Position numbers and translations under genes: made by a program
In this document: in pieces, positions 1-5,295 of the stretch
How the letters are laid out: the number at the start of each line of letters is the position of its first letter
Numbering within the stretch: the stretch's first letter is position 1
Notes under the pieces: generated by a model
Told to the model about the DNA's origin: nothing
What the model saw: only the letters and a program-made list of their open reading frames with translations
The model's database searches: none
NCBI GenBank assembly: GCA_016195145.1
Contig: JACQAF010000197.1
Coordinates: 1 to 5,295 of the forward strand
Length of the DNA stretch: 5,295 nucleotides
Direction of reading: 5' to 3'
Source of the DNA: Rhodospirillales bacterium
GTDB lineage: Bacteria; Pseudomonadota; Alphaproteobacteria; CACIAM-22H2

Positions 1-440
1 CGGCGACCAGCGCCTCGCCGACGGCGACGCCCATCGAGCCGCCGAGAAAGTCGAAATCGAACACCGCGGCAACCGCCGGCAGGCCGCCCATGCGGCCGTG
101 GGCGACGATCAGCGCGTCCTGTGCGCCGGATTTCTCGCGCGCTTCCTTGAGGCGGTCGGCGTAGCGCTTGCGGTCGCGGAAGCGCAGCGGGTCGTTGGGC
201 GTTTTCGGCAGCTCGATGTTCGTATACGCCGCATCGTCGAACAGCATTTCGAGCCGCCGCTTGGCAGAAATGCGCATGTGGTGGCCGCAATGCGGACAGA
301 CGCGGGCATTGGCCTCGAGATCGCGGTGGAAAATCATCTTGCCGCAGCCGGGGCATTTGTCCCACAGGTTCTCGGGCACGTCGGTCTTGCGGACCAGCGC
401 CTTGATTTTCGGCCGGATGAAATTCGTCAGCCAGTTCATG
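1..440 (-). CDS. accD: Acetyl-CoA carboxylase carboxyltransferase subunit beta (5' part, cut by window edge)
   Basis: Beta subunit of the carboxyltransferase half of acetyl-CoA carboxylase. With AccA it moves the carboxyl group from carboxybiotin on AccB to acetyl-CoA, giving malonyl-CoA for fatty acid synthesis in the cytosol. The visible 146 residues start MNWLTNFIRPKIKAL, as in alphaproteobacterial AccD. A four-cysteine zinc ribbon follows at C29, C32, C48 and C51 (CPGCG and CPHCG), which is the hallmark of bacterial AccD. The start of the crotonase-like fold is visible up to GGSMGVAVGEAL near residues 134-145. Family members are usually about 280-310 residues, so around half of the gene lies beyond position 1. 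The ATG is supported by a strong Shine-Dalgarno sequence six bases upstream and by family N-termini. The gene follows trpA after 16 bases, so it is probably the distal part of the same operon. In related genomes folC often follows, but that cannot be seen here. Confidence 0.96.
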
Positions 441-446
441 CTCCGC

Positions 447-454
447 TCCCCTTG
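447..454 (-). promoter_or_regulatory. Ribosome binding site of accD
   Basis: Read on the minus strand, AAGGGGAG lies in the 16-base gap between the trpA stop codon and the accD ATG, with a six-base spacer. It is the best Shine-Dalgarno match of the minus-strand cluster. This suggests accD can be initiated independently rather than relying only on ribosomes leaving trpA. Confidence 0.75.
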
Positions 455-456
455 CT

Positions 457-1299
457 TTACGCGCCGGCCGGGGCATTCGCCCGCGCCCCGCGCACGCCGC
501 CGGCGAGCTCGCGCGCGAAGGCGAGCGCCGCATCGACCGTTCCCGGCTGCGGCTTGCCGTCAGGCGTCAGCCGGTCGGCGATCACCTGGACGAGGGCCGA
601 GCCGACCACCGCCGCGTCGGCGACGCGGGCAATAGCGGCCGCCTGCGCCGGCGTCTTAATGCCAAAGCCGACGGCGACCGGAATGTCGCTCGCCCGGCGG
701 ATGCGGCCGAGCGCCGCGGCGACGTCGTCGGCCGCCGCCGTGCGGGTGCCGGTGACGCCCAGCACCGATACGTAATAGAGAAATCCGCTCGCCCCGGCGA
801 GCACGGGGCCGAGCCGCGCGGCGTCGGTGGTCGGCGTCGCCAACCGGATGATGTCGATGCCGGCGGCCGCGGCATGCGGGCGCAGCTCGTCGTCTTCCTC
901 GGGCGGCAGATCGACGACGATCAATCCGTCGACGCCCGCCTTCGCCGCCGCCGCCGCGAAACGCTCCGGTCCGAAGCGGTAGATCGGGTTGAAATAACCC
1001 ATCAGCACGATGGGCGTTTCGCCATCGGTCTTGCGGAATTCGCCGACGAGGTCGAGAACGCGGCGCAGCGTCATGCCCGTCTTCAGCGCACGCATGCCGG
1101 CGGCCTGAATCGCCGGACCGTCGGCCATCGGGTCGGAAAACGGCATGCCGATCTCGATCACATCGACCCCGGCGGCGGGCAGGCCCTTGAGAATGGCGAG
1201 CGAGGTCGCGTAATCGGGATCGCCGGCCATGGTGAAGGTGACGAGGCCGGCGCGCCCCTCGGTCCGCAACTTGCCAAAACGCGGCGCGATGCGGCTCAC
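457..1299 (-). CDS. trpA: Tryptophan synthase alpha chain
   Basis: Cleaves indole-3-glycerol phosphate to indole and glyceraldehyde 3-phosphate; the indole is channelled to TrpB inside the cytosolic alpha2-beta2 complex. The protein is a (beta/alpha)8 barrel of 280 residues, close to the usual 265-280. Both catalytic acids are present at the same numbers as in the E. coli enzyme: E49 in VIEIGMPF and D60 in SDPMADGP. Other family motifs are GYFNPIY (101-107), VDLPPEE (129-135), YYVSVLGVTGTR (175-186) and the phosphate-binding segments GFGI (211-214) and GSALV (233-237). The start chosen is GTG at 1299, giving MSRIAPRFGKL, which matches family N-termini. A longer frame opens at an ATG at 1356, but its extra 19 residues are Arg-rich and lie inside the trpB 3' end. 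The GTG overlaps the trpB TGA by four bases (GTGA), implying translational coupling and equimolar synthesis. The stop is TAA. Confidence 0.97.
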   Translation of the reverse strand: MSRIAPRFGKLRTEGRAGLVTFTMAGDPDYATSLAILKGLPAAGVDVIEIGMPFSDPMADGPAIQAAGMRALKTGMTLRRVLDLVGEFRKTDGETPIVLMGYFNPIYRFGPERFAAAAAKAGVDGLIVVDLPPEEDDELRPHAAAAGIDIIRLATPTTDAARLGPVLAGASGFLYYVSVLGVTGTRTAAADDVAAALGRIRRASDIPVAVGFGIKTPAQAAAIARVADAAVVGSALVQVIADRLTPDGKPQPGTVDAALAFARELAGGVRGARANAPAGA

Positions 1300-2507
1300 A
1301 GCTTGACCCCCAGATGCCCAGCGACAGCGAAAACGTCCTTGTCGCCGCGCCCGCACAGATTCATCACGATCAGGTGGTCGCGCGGCAGCTTGGGCGCGAT
1401 GCGCGCGACATGGGCGAGCGCATGCGCCGGCTCCAGCGCCGGCAGGATACCTTCGAGGCGGGCGCAGAGCTTGAACGCCCCAAGCGCCTCGGCGTCGGTG
1501 GCGGAAACGTAATTCACCCGCTCGACGTCGTGCAGCCAGGCGTGCTCCGGTCCGATGCCGGGATAGTCGAGCCCGGCCGAGATCGAATGCGCCTCGGCGA
1601 TCTGGCCGTCATCGTCCTGCAACAGATAGGTGCGGTTGCCGTGCAGCACGCCCGGTTTGCCGCCGGCGAGCGAGGCGGCGTGTTTGCCGGTGTCGAGGCC
1701 GAGGCCGGCCGCCTCGACCGCGTCCATGGCGACGCCCGGATCGTCGAGGAAGGGATGGAACAGGCCGATGGCGTTCGATCCGCCGCCGATGCAGGCGACC
1801 AGCCGGTCGGGCGGGCGGCCCTCGGCTTTCATGATCTGGGTCCGCGCCTCGCGGCCGATCACCGACTGGAAATCGCGCACCATCGCCGGGAAGGGGTGCG
1901 GCCCGGCGACCGTGCCGATCAGGTAATAGGTCGTATCGACATTGGCCACCCAGTCGCGCAGCGCGTCGTTCATCGCGTCCTTGAGCGTCGCCGCGCCGGC
2001 GGTGACCGGCTTCACCTCGGCCCCGAGCAGCTTCATGCGGAAGACGTTCGGCGCCTGGCGCTCGATGTCGGTGGCGCCCATGTAGATCGTGCATGGCAGG
2101 CCGAACAGCGCGCACACCGTCGCCGTGGCGACGCCGTGCTGACCGGCCCCGGTCTCGGCGATGATGCGCCGCTTGCCCATGCGTCGGGCGAGCAGGATCT
2201 GCCCCATGCAGCTGTTGATCTTGTGCGCGCCGGTGTGGTTGAGCTCGTCGCGCTTGAACCAGATCTTGGCCCCGCCGAGATGGTCGGTCAGGCGTTCGGC
2301 GAACCACAGCGGGCTCGGCCGGCCGACATAATGTTCGAGGTAATAATCGAGTTCGCGCTGGAAGGCGGAATCGGCCCCGGCCGCTGCGTAGGCGCGCTCG
2401 ACCTCGAGGACCAGCGGCATCAGCGTTTCGGCGACGTAACGCCCACCGAAGATGCCGAAATGCCCGTGCTCGTCGGGCCCGCTGCGGTAGCTGTTAGGCG
2501 TGCTCAT
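1296..2507 (-). CDS. trpB: Tryptophan synthase beta chain (PLP enzyme)
   Basis: Condenses indole, delivered from TrpA, with L-serine to give L-tryptophan using pyridoxal phosphate. Length is 403 residues, normal for TrpB1-type chains. The Schiff-base lysine is K96 in NHTGAHKIN, and the catalytic glutamate is E118 in ETGAGQHG. The PLP phosphate loop is GGGSN (241-245), and the C-terminal cofactor loop is CGRGDKD (385-391). In this last loop the E. coli enzyme has Ser (S377) where this protein has Cys385. The N-terminus, MSTPNSYRSGPDEHGHFGIFGG, is family-like, which supports the ATG at 2507. No convincing Shine-Dalgarno sequence is visible in front of it. The gene lies 15 bases after trpF, whose frame ends with tandem stops TGA TAG, and overlaps trpA by four bases. 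A long open frame on the opposite strand is a high-GC shadow. Confidence 0.98.
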   Translation of the reverse strand: MSTPNSYRSGPDEHGHFGIFGGRYVAETLMPLVLEVERAYAAAGADSAFQRELDYYLEHYVGRPSPLWFAERLTDHLGGAKIWFKRDELNHTGAHKINSCMGQILLARRMGKRRIIAETGAGQHGVATATVCALFGLPCTIYMGATDIERQAPNVFRMKLLGAEVKPVTAGAATLKDAMNDALRDWVANVDTTYYLIGTVAGPHPFPAMVRDFQSVIGREARTQIMKAEGRPPDRLVACIGGGSNAIGLFHPFLDDPGVAMDAVEAAGLGLDTGKHAASLAGGKPGVLHGNRTYLLQDDDGQIAEAHSISAGLDYPGIGPEHAWLHDVERVNYVSATDAEALGAFKLCARLEGILPALEPAHALAHVARIAPKLPRDHLIVMNLCGRGDKDVFAVAGHLGVKL

Positions 2508-2522
2508 GACGGCGAATATCTA

Positions 2523-3161
2523 TCAGAGCTTGGCCGCTGCCGCCAGAAAGGCCTTGATCCGCCCGGGCAACTTGTGGCCGGGCCGGTCCTCGACGCCCGA
2601 GGAGACATCGACCGCGCGCGCGCCGCTGATTCCCACCGCTTCGCCGAGGTTTTTTGCGTTCAGCCCGCCCGACAGCATCCACGGAAGCTTCCAGCTTCGC
2701 CCGGTCAGCAGCCGCCAGTCGAATGGTTCTGCATTGCCGCCCGGCAGCGCCCCCGGCTGGGCCGGGGGGCGGGCGTCGAACAACAGCCAGTCGGCGGCGT
2801 CGAGATAGGCGTCGGCCGCGTCGAGGTCGCCTGCCTCGCGCACCGGGATCGCCTTGACGATCGGCAGGCTGAAGGCGCGCCGGATATGGGCGACCCGCGC
2901 CGGGCTTTCATGGCCGTGGAGTTGCAGGAAATCGGGCCGGAATTCGACCAGGGCGGCGCGCAGCGCGGCGTCGTCGGGATCGACCATTAGGGCAACCCGT
3001 TGTATCCGGCGCGGCAACTGCTTGGCCAATACCGCCGCCCGCTTCGCGGTCACATAGCGCGGCGATGGCGGATAGAACACGAAGCCGGCAAAATCGGCCG
3101 TCGCAGCGGCGCGCACAGCGGCGAGCGTGTTGAGACCGCAAATCTTGGCCTTGACGCTCAT
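2523..3161 (-). CDS. trpF: Phosphoribosylanthranilate isomerase
   Basis: Catalyses the Amadori rearrangement of N-(5'-phosphoribosyl)anthranilate to CdRP, the third committed step from chorismate to tryptophan. It is a monofunctional (beta/alpha)8 barrel of 212 residues, within the usual 200-220, and is not fused to TrpC. The catalytic base is C8 in KICGLN, and the general acid is D129 in LLFDARPP. PPSPRYV (31-37), QLHGHE (80-85), LPGGN (139-143), the phosphate-binding LSGGLN (163-168) and DVSSGVE (185-191) are all family motifs. The ATG at 3161 is chosen because the protein then starts MSVKAKICGL. An in-frame upstream ATG at 3359 would add 66 mostly Arg/Pro residues read out of frame through pyrF. 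The start codon overlaps the pyrF stop as ATGA. The only purine-rich stretch upstream is weak, so initiation probably depends on termination of pyrF translation. Confidence 0.97.
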   Translation of the reverse strand: MSVKAKICGLNTLAAVRAAATADFAGFVFYPPSPRYVTAKRAAVLAKQLPRRIQRVALMVDPDDAALRAALVEFRPDFLQLHGHESPARVAHIRRAFSLPIVKAIPVREAGDLDAADAYLDAADWLLFDARPPAQPGALPGGNAEPFDWRLLTGRSWKLPWMLSGGLNAKNLGEAVGISGARAVDVSSGVEDRPGHKLPGRIKAFLAAAAKL

Positions 3162-3871
3162 GCAGCAGCGGCGATCTCGTCGGCGATGCGGCCGAGAGCG
3201 GCGGCGGGATCGTCGCTCTGGGTGATCGGCCGGCCGATGACCAGATAATCGGCGCCCTGGGCGATCGCCTCGGCCGGCGTCACCACCCGCTTCTGGTCGT
3301 TGGCGTCGGCCCAGCTTGGGCGGATGCCGGGCACGACCAGCACGAAATCGGGCCCGCAAAGCCGGCGCAGCGACGCCACCTCGTGGGCCGAACAGACGAC
3401 GCCGTCGAGGCCGGATTTCTGGGCCAGCGCCGCCAGCCGCTTCGCCTGGTCGGCGATCGAGCCGCGCTGGCCGACCGCATCGAGATCGCCATCGTCGAGG
3501 CTGGTCAGCACAGTGATGCCGAGCAGACGCGGCCGGGCCGAGCCGGCGGCGTGGGCCGCCTCGGTCGCGGCGCGCATCATCGCCTCGCCGCCCGCAGCAT
3601 GGACGGTGAGGAAAGTCGGCGACACGCTGCAGGCCGAACGCACGCCGCCGGCAACCGTGTTGGGAATGTCGTGCAGCTTGAGATCGAGGAACAACGGCGC
3701 CGGCCCGGCGACGGCGCGTACGCCCTGGGGGCCGTTGGCGACGAAAAATTCGAGACCGAGCTTGATGCCGCCCGCCTGCGCCTTGAGCCGCGCCACGTCG
3801 GTGTGCGCGGCGTCGAGGTCCATGCGGTCGATGGCGACGAAAATACGTGCGGCGGGAGTCGATGGGGTCAT
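3158..3871 (-). CDS. pyrF: Orotidine 5'-phosphate decarboxylase
   Basis: Decarboxylates OMP to UMP, the last step of de novo pyrimidine synthesis, without a cofactor. The 237 residues match the short bacterial type of (beta/alpha)8 barrel. The active-site residues are all present: D15 (VAIDRMD), K37 (GIKLGLEFF) and the signature D63, K65 and D68 in LDLKLHDIPNT, where D68 is expected to come from the partner subunit of the dimer. TVHAAGG (89-95), TVLTSLD (120-126), VPGIRP (180-185) and the phosphate-binding IGRPIT (212-217) follow in order. The start at 3871 gives a short lead before the first strand and has an AAGGA sequence 11 bases upstream, a somewhat long spacing. It is the first gene of the minus-strand cluster and overlaps trpF by four bases. 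The pairing with trpF joins two pathways whose intermediates both derive from PRPP; a shared regulatory purpose is only an inference. Confidence 0.97.
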   Translation of the reverse strand: MTPSTPAARIFVAIDRMDLDAAHTDVARLKAQAGGIKLGLEFFVANGPQGVRAVAGPAPLFLDLKLHDIPNTVAGGVRSACSVSPTFLTVHAAGGEAMMRAATEAAHAAGSARPRLLGITVLTSLDDGDLDAVGQRGSIADQAKRLAALAQKSGLDGVVCSAHEVASLRRLCGPDFVLVVPGIRPSWADANDQKRVVTPAEAIAQGADYLVIGRPITQSDDPAAALGRIADEIAAAA

Positions 3872-3882
3872 GGACGCTGGAT

Positions 3883-3887
3883 TCCTT
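3883..3887 (-). promoter_or_regulatory. Probable ribosome binding site of pyrF
   Basis: AAGGA on the minus strand lies 11 bases before the pyrF ATG. The sequence is a good Shine-Dalgarno core but the spacing is longer than optimal, so the assignment is moderate. Confidence 0.5.
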
Positions 3888-3988
3888 GCCGATAGTGCGA
3901 CTTTATGTAGCAGGTTGCCCGCGATCCTACATGCCCCACGGTTGAAAATTTCATGGTTCTATGTTGAGACACGGGGAAGTCACGTAAA

Positions 3989-3994
3989 AAGGAA
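3989..3994 (+). promoter_or_regulatory. Ribosome binding site of pgk
   Basis: AAGGAA lies six bases before the pgk ATG at 4001 in an A-rich context. It is a strong, well-spaced Shine-Dalgarno sequence and fixes the pgk start. Confidence 0.75.
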
Positions 3995-4000
3995 ACGCCA

Positions 4001-5197
4001 ATGAGCCAGTTCGCCACCCTCGACGATCTGTCCGTCTCCGGCAAACGGGTGCTGGTCCGCGCCGATCTTAACGTGCCGATGCAGGACGGCAAGGTCACCG
4101 ACCAGACCCGCATCGTCCGCCTGGCGCCGACGATCAAGGAGCTTGCGGCCAAGGGGGCCAGGGTCGTCGTGCTGTCGCATTTCGGGCGGCCGAAGGGCAA
4201 GAAAGAACCGTCGATGTCGCTGAAACCGCTCGCCGCGGCGCTCGGCGCGGCGCTCGGCAACGTCAAAATCGGTTTCGCCGAGGATTGCGTCGGCGCGCCG
4301 GCCGAAGCGGCGATTGCCGCGCTCAAGCCTGGCGGGGTCGCGCTGCTCGAAAACCTGCGCTTCCATAAGGAAGAGGAAGCCAACGATCCGGCTTTCGCCA
4401 AGGCGCTCGCGGCGCTCGGCGATATTTACGTCAACGACGCGTTTTCCTGCGCCCATCGCGCCCACGCCTCGACCGAGGCGATCGCCCGGCTGCTGCCCAG
4501 CGCCGCCGGCCGGTTGATGCAGGCCGAACTGGACGCGCTGGGCAAGGCGCTCGAATCGCCGCAGCGGCCGCTCGCCGCCATCGTCGGTGGGGCCAAGGTG
4601 TCGACGAAGCTCGATCTCCTCGGCAACCTCCTCGCCCGGGTCGATATGCTGGTGATTGGCGGCGGAATGGCCAACACGTTTCTTGCCGCCGCCGGAATCG
4701 ATGTCGGCAAATCGCTGTGCGAGCGCGATATGGCCGAAACGGCGCGGCGCATCGCCGCCGACGCGACGGCGGCCAAACGGCAGATCATCCTGCCGGTCGA
4801 TGCCGTGGTCGCGCCGGCCCTGACGGCGGGCGCCGCGGCAAAGACGGTGCCGATCGGCCGTGTGCCGGCCGACCAGATGATCCTCGATATCGGTCCGCAA
4901 TCGATCGCCGAAACGATCAAGACGCTAGCCGGGTGCCGGACGCTGGTGTGGAACGGCCCGCTCGGCGCGTTCGAGTTTCCGCCGTTCGATGCCGGGACGA
5001 CGGCGGTGGCGCGCGAGGCGGCGCGCCTGACCGGGGCCGGCAAGCTTCTGTCGGTCGCTGGCGGCGGCGACACGGTCGCGGCCCTGGCCAAGGCCGGCGT
5101 CGAAGAACGGTTTTCGTATGTGTCGACCGCCGGCGGCGCGTTCCTCGAATGGCTCGAGGGCAAGGACCTGCCGGGCGTCGCCGCGCTGGCGCGGTGA
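4001..5197 (+). CDS. pgk: Phosphoglycerate kinase
   Basis: Transfers phosphate between 1,3-bisphosphoglycerate and ADP, giving 3-phosphoglycerate and ATP, in glycolysis and in reverse in gluconeogenesis or the Calvin cycle. It is cytosolic and monomeric in the family. The 398 residues are the normal full length of a two-domain bacterial Pgk. N-domain substrate residues appear in VLVRADLNVP (R20, D22, N24), SHFGRPKG (59-66), ENLRFHKEEE (117-126) and NDAFSCAHRAHAS (145-157). The C-domain nucleotide site shows GGAKVSTK (196-203), GGGMANTF, WNGPLGAFE, the GGGDT loop (354-358) and YVSTAGGAFLEW (373-384). The C-terminus, LPGVAALAR, is a natural end, so the gene is intact. A strong ribosome binding site supports the start. 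In many alphaproteobacteria pgk lies between gap and an aldolase gene. Here upstream is the divergent pyrF cluster, and downstream is an unrelated GAF fragment, with no terminator between. Confidence 0.98.
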   Translation: MSQFATLDDLSVSGKRVLVRADLNVPMQDGKVTDQTRIVRLAPTIKELAAKGARVVVLSHFGRPKGKKEPSMSLKPLAAALGAALGNVKIGFAEDCVGAPAEAAIAALKPGGVALLENLRFHKEEEANDPAFAKALAALGDIYVNDAFSCAHRAHASTEAIARLLPSAAGRLMQAELDALGKALESPQRPLAAIVGGAKVSTKLDLLGNLLARVDMLVIGGGMANTFLAAAGIDVGKSLCERDMAETARRIAADATAAKRQIILPVDAVVAPALTAGAAAKTVPIGRVPADQMILDIGPQSIAETIKTLAGCRTLVWNGPLGAFEFPPFDAGTTAVAREAARLTGAGKLLSVAGGGDTVAALAKAGVEERFSYVSTAGGAFLEWLEGKDLPGVAALAR

Positions 5198-5202
5198 GCG
5201 CC

Positions 5203-5295
5203 ATGCGACGGCTCGAATTGTTCGCCACCCAGGGCCTCAAGCAGGAGGCCGTGCACCAGACCCGGCTCAATGTCGGCGAGGGTCTGGTCGGCGAC
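5203..5295 (+). CDS. ptsP: PtsP-like GAF domain fragment (nitrogen-PTS enzyme I), N-terminus apparently missing, 3' end off window
   Basis: Thirty-one codons are visible, starting MRRLELFATQGL and ending RLNVGEGLVGD. The core LELFATQGLKQEAVHQ followed by VGEGLVG is, from memory of the family, the middle of the N-terminal GAF domain of PtsP. PtsP is the phosphoenolpyruvate-dependent enzyme I that phosphorylates NPr in the nitrogen-related phosphotransferase system; its GAF domain senses nitrogen status, reportedly glutamine. In complete PtsP proteins about 40-60 residues precede this point, including a segment like EVCSVY. Here those residues are absent: the frame upstream is simply the out-of-frame 3' end of pgk. 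Possible starts are ATG at 5203 or GTG at 5194, the latter overlapping the pgk TGA as GTGA, but neither has a Shine-Dalgarno sequence. It may be a truncated or pseudogenised ptsP, a piece joined by rearrangement, or an assembly chimera. Another GAF protein is less likely. Confidence 0.6.
   Translation, partial: MRRLELFATQGLKQEAVHQTRLNVGEGLVGD

Larger units (their letters stand above)
3872..4000. promoter_or_regulatory. Divergent intergenic region between pyrF and pgk
   Basis: This 129-base region is the only substantial non-coding gap in the window, and it must carry the start signals for the minus-strand pyrF-trpFBA-accD cluster and for pgk, unless either is read through. It is visibly more A+T-rich than the flanking genes. 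An 11-base perfect inverted repeat, TGAAAATTTCA, sits at 3943-3953 near the middle. A TTGAAA hexamer overlaps it at 3942-3947 and could be a -35 element towards pgk, but no good -10 hexamer lies at the expected distance. On the minus strand I also found no convincing pair of boxes. I therefore call the region regulatory from position and composition, not from a recognised promoter. No attenuator, riboswitch or leader peptide with tryptophan codons is visible. Confidence 0.45.

Noticed and set aside
1300..1356. An N-terminal extension of TrpA from the ATG at 1356
   Set aside because: The 19 extra residues are Arg-rich, overlap the trpB coding end and do not resemble TrpA N-termini. The GTG at 1299 gives the expected start and a GTGA coupling overlap.
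1314..2990. A 558-codon open frame on the plus strand, antisense to trpB and trpF
   Set aside because: It lies opposite two well-conserved genes with full motifs. Its sequence is rich in Arg, Gly and Asp with no recognisable domain, and such long antisense frames are expected in GC-rich DNA with strong third-position bias.
3162..3359. A 66-residue extension of TrpF into pyrF
   Set aside because: The extra residues are an out-of-frame reading of pyrF, rich in Arg and Pro. The ATG at 3161 gives the standard TrpF N-terminus.
3868..3954. A 28-codon minus-strand frame just before pyrF whose TGA overlaps the pyrF ATG, considered as a leader peptide
   Set aside because: It has no Shine-Dalgarno sequence, contains no tryptophan codons or runs of a regulatory codon, and no attenuator-like hairpins with a U-run follow. 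The overlap is likely chance.
3980..4900. A 306-codon minus-strand frame antisense to pgk, plus a second one near 4426-5256
   Set aside because: Both are opposite intact pgk, have low-complexity Arg/Ala/Ser composition and lack any domain or ribosome binding site.
5160..5202. A terminator after pgk
   Set aside because: No hairpin followed by a T-run is visible between the pgk stop and the next open frame, which begins almost at once.
1..5295. Novel system, mobile element, CRISPR array or tRNA
   Set aside because: All but the 129-base divergent gap and two gaps of about 15 bases are accounted for by housekeeping genes. No direct-repeat arrays, transposase motifs, terminal inverted repeats or tRNA-like folds were seen by eye.

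Overview
The window is about 5.3 kb of GC-rich DNA, roughly two-thirds G+C by eye, almost entirely coding. Protein sequence and gene order suggest an alphaproteobacterium, possibly Rhodospirillales- or Rhizobiales-like. The evidence is the order pyrF-trpF-trpB-trpA-accD and the typical wording of the TrpB, AccD and Pgk motifs. This placement is by recollection of the families, not by a search.

Layout: positions 1-3871 hold a five-gene cluster on the minus strand, transcribed right to left. It contains pyrF (orotidine 5'-phosphate decarboxylase), trpF (phosphoribosylanthranilate isomerase), trpB and trpA (tryptophan synthase beta and alpha) and the 5' third of accD (acetyl-CoA carboxylase carboxyltransferase beta subunit), which runs off the left edge. 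The genes are tightly packed: 4-base overlaps at pyrF/trpF (ATGA) and trpB/trpA (GTGA), and gaps of 15 and 16 bases at trpF/trpB and trpA/accD. This looks like one transcription unit with coupled translation. A 129-base divergent intergenic region (3872-4000) separates it from pgk (phosphoglycerate kinase) on the plus strand, which is complete.

Together the genes are core metabolism. PyrF makes UMP. TrpF makes the substrate chain for the TrpA/TrpB complex, which converts indole-3-glycerol phosphate plus serine to tryptophan. AccD serves malonyl-CoA synthesis, and Pgk serves glycolysis, gluconeogenesis or the Calvin cycle. Nothing looks like a defence system, mobile element, CRISPR array or RNA gene.

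The one structural oddity is at the right edge. Directly after the pgk stop codon an open frame encodes residues that look like the middle of the N-terminal GAF domain of PtsP (the nitrogen-PTS enzyme I). The preceding roughly 40-60 residues of that domain are not encoded upstream. This is either a genuine truncation or rearrangement, or a chimeric assembly junction near a contig end.
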